DNA of 48,188 nt from Panacagrimonas sp. (GTDB lineage Bacteria; Pseudomonadota; Gammaproteobacteria; Nevskiales; Nevskiaceae), in NCBI RefSeq assembly GCF_020697055.1, contig NZ_JAJFBP010000032.1:1-48188 (forward strand), given 5' to 3'. The translations under genes were made by a program, and so were the position numbers. Shown here piece after piece: positions 16,565 through 24,476 of the stretch; position 1 is the first letter of the stretch, and every line of letters starts with the position of its first letter. Below the pieces are notes generated by a model. That model ran no database searches and had not been told where the DNA came from. It saw only the letters and a program-made list of their open reading frames with translations.

Positions 16565-18310
16565 ATGATCCGGCCCCGGCCCCGCTTCGTCGCGCGGGCA
16601 GCTGCACTCCTGCTAGCCCTGACCGCCGCGGCCGCGGCCGCGGGTGTGCGCGTCGAGATCGAGGGCCTGACCGGCGACGAGCAGGACAACGTGCGTTCGC
16701 GTCTGAGCCTGCGTGTGCGCGCCGAGAAGGAGACGCTCGACCCGGCACAGGTGCGGCGCCTGCACGAGCAGGCACCCGACGACATTCGCGGCGCGTTGCA
16801 ACCGTTCGGCTACTACGAGCCGAAGATCGAGTCCACGCTCGAAGGCAGCGCGCCCGATTGGGTCGCGCGCTATCACGTCGAGCTCGGTGCGCCGACGCGG
16901 GTGAGCGTCATCGAGACGAAGTTCGAAGGCCCCGGTTCGGGTTTCGATCCGCTGGAGGACCGGCTGCGGCGCATCCCGCTCAAGCTCGACGAGCGCCTGA
17001 AGCACGCCGATTACGAGGCCACCAAGAAGCGCATGAGCGACGCGGCGCTGGCCAACGGTTTTCTCGATGCGCATTGGGCGGTTTCGGAGCTGCGCGTGCA
17101 GCCCGAGAAGCACGAGGCGCAGGCGATCCTGCACCTGGAGACCGGGCCGCGCTACTTCTTCGGGCCGGTGAGCATCGAGCAGGAAGGCCTGGATCCGGCG
17201 TTCGTACAGCGCTACATCGACATCCACCCGGGCGCGCCGTTCGATCCGCAGAAGCTGCTCGACCTGCAGTTCCGGCTGTCGGACCTGGGCTATTTCCAGG
17301 CGGTGGAGATCGATCCCCGGCGCGACGAGGCCGACGCGCAACGCCGGGTGCCGGTCTACGTGCGCACCACGCCGCGGCCGCGCACGCGCTACGACTTCGG
17401 CGTGGGCTACGGCACCGACACCGGCGCGCGCGTGTCGCTGGGCACCGACTGGCGCCGGCTCAACCGCCTGGGCCACACCATCAACACGGACTTCCGGCTC
17501 TCCGAGATCAAGAACACGCTCGGCGCCAAGTACAACATCCCGCTCGGATCCGAGCCGGGCGAAAGCCTGAGTTTCAACAGCAGTATCGAGACCGAGAAGC
17601 TCGAGGACGGCGACACGCGCAAGTACACGATCGGCGCCGCGCTCAACCGCCGGCCGGGTGACTGGACGCGCAAGCTCTACGTCGAGTTCGCGCACGAGGA
17701 ATCCGATTTCGGCGAGCAGTTCACGACCGCCGACCTGCTGACGCCGGGCTTGGCGCTGACGCGCAGCGTCGCCGACGACCCGATCTATACGCGCAAGGGC
17801 TGGTACGTGTTCGGCGACGTCCACGGCGCGCTGAAGAACGCCCTTTCCAGCACCAGCTTCCTGCAGGTGCGCGGCGTCGCGCGCGGCGTGTACTCGCCGC
17901 TGTGGCGCCTGCGGTTCATCGCGCGCGCGGAAATGGGCTGGAGCATCGTCGAGCAGTTCGGCGAGCTGCCCGCGTCGCAGCGCTTCTTCGCCGGCGGCGA
18001 TCAGAGCGTGCGCGGCTACGCCTACCAGTCGCTGGGTCCGCGCGACTCCGGCGGCAACGTCGTCGGCGGCAAGTACCTCAGCGTGTTCAGCATCGAGTCC
18101 GAATACCGCGTGTGGGGCAACTGGGGCGCGGCGGCGTTCATCGATGCAGGCGGTGCCGAGGACGATCCGGGGCCGACGCTGAACAAGGCCGTCGGCATCG
18201 GCCTGCGCTACCGCGCGCCGATCGGCAGCCTGCAGCTGGACCTCGCGCATCCGCTCGACGGCGACGAGTCGCCGATCCGCGTGCACATCGGCGTAAGGGT
18301 CGGCGTCTGA
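16565..18310 (+). CDS. tamA: TamA, outer-membrane translocation and assembly module
   Basis: The 581-residue protein has a signal peptide cut near AAAAAAG, three POTRA-like repeats (about residues 25-250) and an Omp85 beta-barrel. It carries the barrel motifs RFFAGGDQSVRGYAYQSLGP and GGKYLSVFSIESEYR and ends in the aliphatic VHIGVRVGV strand. TamA works with TamB to insert outer-membrane proteins and supports lipid transport to the outer membrane. It overlaps tamB by one base (TGATG), the classic tamAB arrangement. Length matches the family (about 570-600). Confidence 0.95.
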   Translation: MIRPRPRFVARAAALLLALTAAAAAAGVRVEIEGLTGDEQDNVRSRLSLRVRAEKETLDPAQVRRLHEQAPDDIRGALQPFGYYEPKIESTLEGSAPDWVARYHVELGAPTRVSVIETKFEGPGSGFDPLEDRLRRIPLKLDERLKHADYEATKKRMSDAALANGFLDAHWAVSELRVQPEKHEAQAILHLETGPRYFFGPVSIEQEGLDPAFVQRYIDIHPGAPFDPQKLLDLQFRLSDLGYFQAVEIDPRRDEADAQRRVPVYVRTTPRPRTRYDFGVGYGTDTGARVSLGTDWRRLNRLGHTINTDFRLSEIKNTLGAKYNIPLGSEPGESLSFNSSIETEKLEDGDTRKYTIGAALNRRPGDWTRKLYVEFAHEESDFGEQFTTADLLTPGLALTRSVADDPIYTRKGWYVFGDVHGALKNALSSTSFLQVRGVARGVYSPLWRLRFIARAEMGWSIVEQFGELPASQRFFAGGDQSVRGYAYQSLGPRDSGGNVVGGKYLSVFSIESEYRVWGNWGAAAFIDAGGAEDDPGPTLNKAVGIGLRYRAPIGSLQLDLAHPLDGDESPIRVHIGVRVGV

Positions 18311-21300
18311 TGCGCGCGCTGGGCATCGTGATCGCCGTGCTGGGCGTGCTGGTCACCGGCATGCTCGCCGGGCTGTGCGTGTTCTCGTGGTGGCTGGTGG
18401 GTACGCAGGCCGGCGCGCGCTTCGTGTTCGACTGGGTGCCGCGCGCGCATCTGGCGGAGTTGCGCGTGCGGACCGTCGAAGGACGGCTGCTCGGTCCGCT
18501 TCGCATCGAAGGGCTCGAGCTCGAGGTGCCGGGCGCGCAGATCGAACTGGATCACGCGACCCTCGCGTGGTCGCCGCTGGCGTTGTGGCGTCGCCAGGCG
18601 CGCGTTGCCGAGCTCGGTGCCGGCACGCTGGTGATCCACCTGCGCGAGCGCGACGACGAGCCGCCCGACGACACGCCGCCGCGCGTGCCGCACCTGCCGC
18701 TGGCGGTGATCGTCGAGCGCGCGCATCTGGCGCGACTGGAAATCCATCTGCCGCCGCCGGATTCACCGGAAGAAGAACGGCCGCCGCCGCAGATCGTCGA
18801 GCAGGCGCTGGTCGAACGTTTCGAGTGGGACGGACCGCGCTTCGAGGTCGCACGTCTGGGCGGACGCCACGCACTGGTGGGCGCGATCGAGCTGTCGGCC
18901 AAGGCCAGGCTCGCGCCGGTCACCGTGGAGATCGAGTCGCTGACGCTGATCGAGCGTGACGCGCAGCAATCCGCGACGCCGCTCCGGCTTCAGGCGAGCG
19001 GCCGCGTGCAGATCGACGATGCGCCCTCGCAGCTGGCGCTGGCGTGGACCGGCCTGCGTTGGCCGCTGTCGGGCGCGCCGCAGGTGATCAGCCGCCAGGG
19101 ACAACTGGATCTCGACGGCACGCGAGACGACTTTCGCGCGCGCGGCGCGTTCGGGCTGGGCGATCGCGGCACGGTGAAGGGCCAGGGCCGCTACGCCGCC
19201 GAGCAGATCCAGGCCGACCTGCAGTGGACCGATCTGACCTGGCCGCTGCAGGACGAGCCGCCGCGCATCCGCAGCGGCGCGGGCACGATCAACGTCGAAG
19301 GCACGCCCGCGGCGTATCGCTACGCGCTCGACGGGCGCCTGGCCGCCGAAGGCCGGGAAGGCGTGGCCAAGGCCAGCGGCAGCGGCGGCCTGGATCACGT
19401 GGTGCTCGATCAACTGCAGCTGCGCGTGGCCAAGGCCACCGCCGACGGACACGCGCGCGTCGCCTGGTCGCCGCAGGTGGTCATCGACGCGGACCTGCGC
19501 GTGCGCAACCTCGATCCGGGCCTGATCGCGCCGGAGTGGCCGGGCCGCATCAACGGCCGCGTGCGGGCGCGCACGCAGTTCCCCGATGGCCAGCCGCCGC
19601 GCGTGGAATTCGACGCGCAGCTCGCCGACTCGCGCTTGCGCAACTGGCCGCTGGCGCTCGAGACGCGCGGCACCGCGATCGGTTCGAGCGTGCGCCTGGA
19701 TGCGCTGCGCGCCAGCAGCGGCCAGACGCGGCTCGAAGGTCGCGGCCAGGTCACACCACCGTTCGATGCGCAGGCGCGGCTCGACAGTCCGGATCTGGCG
19801 GCGCTGTGGCCCGGTCTGAAAGGCCGCGCCGGCCTGGAGCTGCGCCTGCAGGGGCCGCTCGATCGGCCGCACGTCGTGGCGCGCGGGCAGGTGGAACAGT
19901 TCGAGTACGAGACGATCACGATCGAACGCGTCGAGTTCGACGGCGACGTCGATCTGCCCGGCGCGTGGAGGCTGGAGCTGGACGTGCGCGGGGTGAAGGG
20001 GCCGGTCGAGATCGAGCAGGCGCGCGCGCGCGTCGACGGACGTGCCTCGGCGCACACGCTCGAGCTCGACGTGCAGGCCGAACCGGCGCAGATCGACTGG
20101 ACATTTCGTGGCGCATACGACCTTGCGCGCCGCGCGTGGCGCGGCGAGCTCGTCGCGGGTCATCTGCAGCCCACCGGCCTGCCGCGCTGGACGCTGGAAG
20201 AACCGGCCGCGCTGCGCGCCGATGCCCGGCGCGTGCAGCTCGAGCCCGGCTGCTGGCGCGCCGGCGATTCGCGCGTCTGCGCGCAGGGCCTGCGCGAGGC
20301 CGATCGGCTGCGCGGCGCGTTTCGCGTCGAGCAGCTCGACTTCGCGTACTTCGCATCGTTCCTGCCCAAGGGCTGGGGCCTGACCGGCGGCGTCGACGGC
20401 ACCGGCATGGTCGAGCTGCGCGACGGCCGGCTGTCGGAGGCGCGGGCGGACCTGTCGACCGATCCGGTCGAGGTGCATCGCGACGGCCAGCTGCTGCTGC
20501 GCGCCGATCGCGGCACCTTGCTGATGGAGGAGGTCGCGGGCCGCGTGGTGGCCCGCGTGCGCCTGCCGCTGCAGGGCGGCACCGTGCTGTTCGACGGCGA
20601 GATCGCGCCGGGCCAGGGCGACTACGCGACGCGCCCGCTGCAGGGACATCTCGAGGTCAAGCTCGACGACCTGGGTTTCCTGCGCGTGGCGGGCGACGAG
20701 ATCCGCCGGGTCAGCGGACGCATCGAAGGCAACATGGACTGGAGCGGCACGCTGCAGCAGCCGCAGCCGCGCGGCGAGCTGCGACTGGAGGACGGCGAGC
20801 TCGATCTGACCACGCCCGGAATCGAACTGACCGAACTGCGCGCACGCATCGGCACCGAGACCGCCGACCGCACGCTGAGCATCGATGCGTCGGCCAGGTC
20901 CGGCGGCGGCACGCTGCAGGTGCAGGGCAACGCCGACATCGCGGCGCTGCCGCCGAGGATGAACCTGGTGATCCGCGGCGAGAACTTCCAGGCCGCCGAC
21001 ATGGCCGAAGCGCGCGCCTGGGTCAGTCCCAAGCTCGAACTGGCGCTGCGCGGCGATCGACTGGATCTGCGCGGCGACATCGAAGTGCCGCGCGCGGAGA
21101 TCACGCCGCCGAGCTTCGACTCGGGCATCGGTGCCAGCAGCGATCAGGTGATCGTCACCGACCAGCAGAAGGCGATCGAGGAAGCCGGCATGCAGGTGCA
21201 CGCCGACGTGCGCGTGATCCTCGGCAAGAAGGTGAAGTTCGAAGGCTTCGGGCTGAAGACGCGCCTGGAAGGCAGCGTGCGCGCGATCGAGCAGCCCGGC

Positions 21301-21912
21301 ACGCCCGGCAGCGGTCGCGGCGAGGTGCGCCTGGTGGAGGGCCGTTACAAGGCCTACGGCCAGGACCTGGAGATCGAGACCGGGCGCCTGCTGTTCAACG
21401 GCGGACCGCTGACCGAGCCGGCGATCGAGATCCGCGCCAAGCGCAAGCCGCGCGAGGACATCGAAGTCGGCGTGCAGGTGCGCGGCACGCTCGACAAGCC
21501 GGAGTTCTCGCTGTTCTCCACACCGGCGATGCCGCGCGAGCGCCAGCTCTCGTGGCTCGTGCTGGGTCGTTCGCTCGAGGAGAGCGGCACCGGCAACGAC
21601 GAGCGCGCGATGCTGGCCAGCGCGGCGCTGTCGCTGGGCCTGAGCGGCACCGATTTCCTGGCCCAGAACCTGCGCGGCGGGCTGGGACTGGACGACATCT
21701 CGATCGGCGCCGAAGCCGGCGAGACCGGCGACCAGGCGCGCTTCACGGTGGGCAAGTACCTCTCGCCGAAGCTGTACGTTTCCTACGGCGTCGGCATCTT
21801 CCAGCCCGGCCAGGTGTTCAAGCTGCTCTACGAACTGGGACACGGATTCAAGTTCTCGACCGAGTCGGGCGTGCACACCGGTGGTGACCTGCTTTACACG
21901 CTCGAGCGCTGA
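18310..21912 (+). CDS. tamB: TamB, inner-membrane-anchored AsmA-like transport protein
   Basis: The 1200-residue protein has an N-terminal membrane anchor (LGIVIAVLGVLVTGMLAGLCVFSWWL), then a very long beta-rich periplasmic region typical of the AsmA/VPS13-like groove. It ends in the conserved TamB C-terminal domain, with GLDDISIGAE, FTVGKYLSPKLYVSYGVGIF and FKLLYELGHGFKFSTESG. It bridges the periplasm to TamA. It is coupled to tamA by a one-base overlap and followed after 53 bases by sanA. Several Arg- and Glu-rich stretches give long spurious reading frames on the other strand, which are not genes. Confidence 0.95.
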   Translation: MRALGIVIAVLGVLVTGMLAGLCVFSWWLVGTQAGARFVFDWVPRAHLAELRVRTVEGRLLGPLRIEGLELEVPGAQIELDHATLAWSPLALWRRQARVAELGAGTLVIHLRERDDEPPDDTPPRVPHLPLAVIVERAHLARLEIHLPPPDSPEEERPPPQIVEQALVERFEWDGPRFEVARLGGRHALVGAIELSAKARLAPVTVEIESLTLIERDAQQSATPLRLQASGRVQIDDAPSQLALAWTGLRWPLSGAPQVISRQGQLDLDGTRDDFRARGAFGLGDRGTVKGQGRYAAEQIQADLQWTDLTWPLQDEPPRIRSGAGTINVEGTPAAYRYALDGRLAAEGREGVAKASGSGGLDHVVLDQLQLRVAKATADGHARVAWSPQVVIDADLRVRNLDPGLIAPEWPGRINGRVRARTQFPDGQPPRVEFDAQLADSRLRNWPLALETRGTAIGSSVRLDALRASSGQTRLEGRGQVTPPFDAQARLDSPDLAALWPGLKGRAGLELRLQGPLDRPHVVARGQVEQFEYETITIERVEFDGDVDLPGAWRLELDVRGVKGPVEIEQARARVDGRASAHTLELDVQAEPAQIDWTFRGAYDLARRAWRGELVAGHLQPTGLPRWTLEEPAALRADARRVQLEPGCWRAGDSRVCAQGLREADRLRGAFRVEQLDFAYFASFLPKGWGLTGGVDGTGMVELRDGRLSEARADLSTDPVEVHRDGQLLLRADRGTLLMEEVAGRVVARVRLPLQGGTVLFDGEIAPGQGDYATRPLQGHLEVKLDDLGFLRVAGDEIRRVSGRIEGNMDWSGTLQQPQPRGELRLEDGELDLTTPGIELTELRARIGTETADRTLSIDASARSGGGTLQVQGNADIAALPPRMNLVIRGENFQAADMAEARAWVSPKLELALRGDRLDLRGDIEVPRAEITPPSFDSGIGASSDQVIVTDQQKAIEEAGMQVHADVRVILGKKVKFEGFGLKTRLEGSVRAIEQPGTPGSGRGEVRLVEGRYKAYGQDLEIETGRLLFNGGPLTEPAIEIRAKRKPREDIEVGVQVRGTLDKPEFSLFSTPAMPRERQLSWLVLGRSLEESGTGNDERAMLASAALSLGLSGTDFLAQNLRGGLGLDDISIGAEAGETGDQARFTVGKYLSPKLYVSYGVGIFQPGQVFKLLYELGHGFKFSTESGVHTGGDLLYTLER

Positions 21913-21942
21913 AAGCGGTCCGCGCCGCTAAACTTCGCGCTC

Positions 21943-21969
21943 ATGTCCCGAACGAGACCTTCGACTTGA
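21943..21969 (+). promoter_or_regulatory. Possible 8-codon leader overlapping the sanA start
   Basis: ATG at 21943 begins an eight-codon frame (MSRTRPST) whose stop overlaps the TTG start of sanA as TTGA. Such a leader could couple translation. No independent evidence of expression is visible. Confidence 0.25.
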
Positions 21970-22706
21970 GACGGCGTCGACGCCTGCGAAAGCTGTTCTG
22001 GTGGAGCCTCGGCGTGTTCGTGCTGTTCGTGCTGCTGAGCAATCGCTGGGTCATCAACAGCACCGATGCGTACCTCTACACCAGCTCGGCGCTGCTGCCC
22101 AAGAACGACGTCGGCATCGTGCTGGGCACCAGTTCCTACACGCGCGAAGGCGAGCCCAATCCGCAGTTCCAGGGGCGCGTGCTGGCGGCCATCGATCTCT
22201 ACAAGATGGGCAAGATCAAGCACGTCATCGTCAGCGGTGCGAATCCGGACTCGACGTACAACGAGCCGCGGCGCATGTGGCAGGAGCTGACCAAGGCCGG
22301 AGTTCCCGCCAAGGACATCACGATGGATTTCGCCGGATTGCGCACGCTCGATTCGATGGCGCGCGCGCAGCGCGTGTTCGGTCTGCAGCGCTGCACGGTG
22401 ATCACGCAGCGCTATCACGCGTATCGCGCGGTGTTCCTGGGCAAGAAGTTCGGCATCCGCGTGGCCGCGTACGTTGCGCCGTTCGGCGCGGGTCGCGACT
22501 ACGGCCGGCGCAATCCGGTGCGCGAGATCTTCGCGCGGGCATGGGCGGTGCTGGACGTGGTGGTGCTGCGAACCCAACCCAAGTTTCTCGGCCAGCGCGA
22601 ACCGATCGAGTTGCAGAAGGAGATTCCGCTGGCGCCGGAGATGATCCCCGCGCCGGCGCCGCCTGCTCCGACCACGCCGGCGCCCGCGCCGGGAGAGGCC
22701 ACCTGA
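21966..22706 (+). CDS. sanA: SanA/YdcF-like DUF218 envelope protein
   Basis: The 246-residue protein has a basic N-terminus and one membrane helix (KLFWWSLGVFVLFVLLSNRW), followed by a periplasmic DUF218 domain with VGIVLGTSSYTREGEPN, KIKHVIVSGANPDSTYNEP, DFAGLRTLDSMARAQRVFG and VITQRYHAYRAVFLGKKFGI. This is the SanA pattern; E. coli SanA affects permeability to vancomycin at high temperature. A Pro-rich C-terminal tail follows. The start is a TTG at 21966, the only codon that gives the expected N-terminus. Its stop overlaps the coq7 ATG by one base. It lies 53 bases after tamB, giving an envelope-related operon. Confidence 0.88.
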   Translation: MRRRRRLRKLFWWSLGVFVLFVLLSNRWVINSTDAYLYTSSALLPKNDVGIVLGTSSYTREGEPNPQFQGRVLAAIDLYKMGKIKHVIVSGANPDSTYNEPRRMWQELTKAGVPAKDITMDFAGLRTLDSMARAQRVFGLQRCTVITQRYHAYRAVFLGKKFGIRVAAYVAPFGAGRDYGRRNPVREIFARAWAVLDVVVLRTQPKFLGQREPIELQKEIPLAPEMIPAPAPPAPTTPAPAPGEAT

Positions 22707-23350
22707 TGGATCAGCGCAACGACGATCCGCGGCATTACTCGGCGGCCGACCGGCTGCTGATGGGGCTGGGCCAGGGCCTGTCCGAACTGCTGGGTGCACG
22801 CACGCCGCACCCGCCCGCGGCGGCCGACACGAACACACCGGAAGCGGCGCGCCGCGAGTCGGCCAACCTGATGCGCGTCAATCACGCGGGCGAGGTCGCG
22901 GCGCAGGGGCTGTATCACGGCCAGGCGTTGACCGCGCGCAACGACGAGACGCGCCGGCACCTGCTGGCCGCGGCCCAGGAAGAGCAGACGCATCTGGACT
23001 GGTGCGAATCGCGCCTGCAGCAGCTCGGCGATCGACCGAGCCGTCTGCGTCCGTTCTGGTACGGCGCGTCCTACGCGATGGGCGCCGCGGCGGGATTGTT
23101 CGGCGATCGCTGGAGCCTGGGCTTCGTCGCCGAGACCGAGCGCCAGGTGTCCGAACATCTCGACGAGCACCTCGATCGCCTGCCCAAGGACGACGCCGCT
23201 TCGCGCGAAGTGTTGCGGCGCATGCGCGCCGACGAGCAGCGCCACGGCGAGCAGGCCACGCAACGCGGCGGGGCCGAGCTGCCCGAGCCGGTGCGCGGCG
23301 TGATGCGCCAGATCGCCAAGGTGATGAAGGCGGGCGCGTACCGCTTCTGA
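22706..23350 (+). CDS. coq7: 2-polyprenyl-3-methyl-6-methoxybenzoquinol hydroxylase Coq7
   Basis: The 214-residue protein has the duplicated E-x-x-H di-iron motifs of the Coq7/UbiF-substitute family. RVNHAGEVAAQGLYHGQ, EEQTHLDWCESRL and the C-terminal ADEQRHGEQA are the key segments. The enzyme hydroxylates demethoxyubiquinol in a late step of ubiquinone synthesis, at the inner membrane. It starts on the sanA stop and its own stop overlaps the next gene by one base. With the XanB2 chorismatase elsewhere in the window, it shows a ubiquinone-based respiratory chain. Confidence 0.95.
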   Translation: MDQRNDDPRHYSAADRLLMGLGQGLSELLGARTPHPPAAADTNTPEAARRESANLMRVNHAGEVAAQGLYHGQALTARNDETRRHLLAAAQEEQTHLDWCESRLQQLGDRPSRLRPFWYGASYAMGAAAGLFGDRWSLGFVAETERQVSEHLDEHLDRLPKDDAASREVLRRMRADEQRHGEQATQRGGAELPEPVRGVMRQIAKVMKAGAYRF

Positions 23351-24399
23351 TGAGCACGCCCCGGAGGAAGAAGCCCGCGGGTCCGAAAGGCGTCGCGCAG
23401 GCCCTGCTCGACGCGCAGGTCGGGTTCATCGTCGACGAACTGACCCACGCCAAGCGGCTCACGCCGGTGCTCGATGCGCTGCTCGATCACGCGCTCGACG
23501 ACGCCGCGGCGCTCGAGCTCGAGCAGATGGTCACGCGCGACATGATCAAGGCCACGGCGCGCACCTATGCGATCGAGCTGGATCTGCAGGGCGGTATTCC
23601 CGAGCTGGTCGGCGACGTGGCGCGCGCGCTGCACGCGCATCCGATCCACGAGAAGACGCGCGTGGCCGACCTGATCTCGCCGCGCCGGTTCGAGGATCTG
23701 CTCGATCACGTGCTGGCGCTCAAGGGCCTGCGCCGACGGATCATCGACGAGGTGGTCGGCAGTCCGCTGTACGAAAGCATCGCCTCGGATCTGCTCTACA
23801 ACGGCATCCGCGACTATCTCGCGCGCACCGAGGTCCCGAGCGGCATTCCCGGTGCGCGCTCGGCGCTCAAGCTCGGACGCGCGGTGGTCAAGCGCGCGAC
23901 CGCCGGATTCGAGGATGCGCTCGAGGAGGGCATCAAGCGCCACATCGGACGCAGCGTCGGACGCGTGTCGCGCGAAACCGCGCAGCCGCTGCTCGACGGC
24001 GATCACGACGGCGCGCTGCGCGAAGTCGTGCTGGATTCCTGGCAGCGACTGCGCGAGATCACGCTGGGCGAGTTGCGGCAGGACCTGTCGGCGCTCGACG
24101 TCGAGGAGCTGTTCGTGACGCTCTACGAGTGCTGGAAGGAACTGCGTCGAACGCCCTTCGTCGCCGCGATGATCGAGACCGGCATCGACACGTTCTTCGA
24201 CAAGTACGGCGACCAGAGTTTGGCCGCGCTGCTCGAGGATCTGGGCATCGATCGCGCACAGATGCGCGCCGAGGCGCTGCGTTTTGCGCCGCACGTGCTC
24301 AGCGAACTGCACGCCGCGGGCCGGCTCGAGCCGGCGGTGCGGCGGCTGCTCGAGCCGTTCTACCGGTCCGGGGCGGTCGAAAAGATTCTGTCCGCGTAG
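23350..24399 (+). CDS. Unrecognised 349-aa helical protein coupled to coq7
   Basis: I do not recognise this family. The protein starts MSTPRRKKPAGPKGVAQALL, a basic, flexible N-terminus. It is then almost entirely amphipathic helix, rich in Leu/Glu/Asp/Arg, with no obvious transmembrane helix, signal peptide or nucleotide motif. A Gly/Ser/Ala-rich patch (SGIPGARSALKLGRAVVKRA, about residues 161-180) could contact a membrane. Another segment, IETGIDTFFDKYGDQSLAAL near residue 280, may form a surface helix. The start overlaps the coq7 stop by one base (TGATG), so it is translated with the sanA-coq7 group. High G/C at codon third positions supports coding. No function is proposed. Confidence 0.85.
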   Translation: MSTPRRKKPAGPKGVAQALLDAQVGFIVDELTHAKRLTPVLDALLDHALDDAAALELEQMVTRDMIKATARTYAIELDLQGGIPELVGDVARALHAHPIHEKTRVADLISPRRFEDLLDHVLALKGLRRRIIDEVVGSPLYESIASDLLYNGIRDYLARTEVPSGIPGARSALKLGRAVVKRATAGFEDALEEGIKRHIGRSVGRVSRETAQPLLDGDHDGALREVVLDSWQRLREITLGELRQDLSALDVEELFVTLYECWKELRRTPFVAAMIETGIDTFFDKYGDQSLAALLEDLGIDRAQMRAEALRFAPHVLSELHAAGRLEPAVRRLLEPFYRSGAVEKILSA

Positions 24400-24407
24400 A
24401 CCGGCGA

Positions 24408-24455
24408 AGCCCGGGGCGTCCCCCTGAAAAGTTCCCGGGCGTCGCCCGGGCTACG
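24408..24455. repeat. REP-like palindromic element, copy 2
   Basis: The layout matches the copy at 2746-2792: AGCCCGGGG, a short spacer, then CCCGGGC-GTC-GCCCGGG (24434-24450) and CTACG. It separates the convergent ends of the 349-aa protein and DUF1631 genes and may act as a two-way terminator. Confidence 0.65.
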
Positions 24456-24476
24456 CGATGGCGCGACGACGATTCG

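Noticed and set aside
18763..21876. 1037-codon open frame on the minus strand across tamB
   Set aside because: It is an antisense shadow of the high-GC tamB gene; its protein is His/Arg/Ala-rich with no domain pattern.
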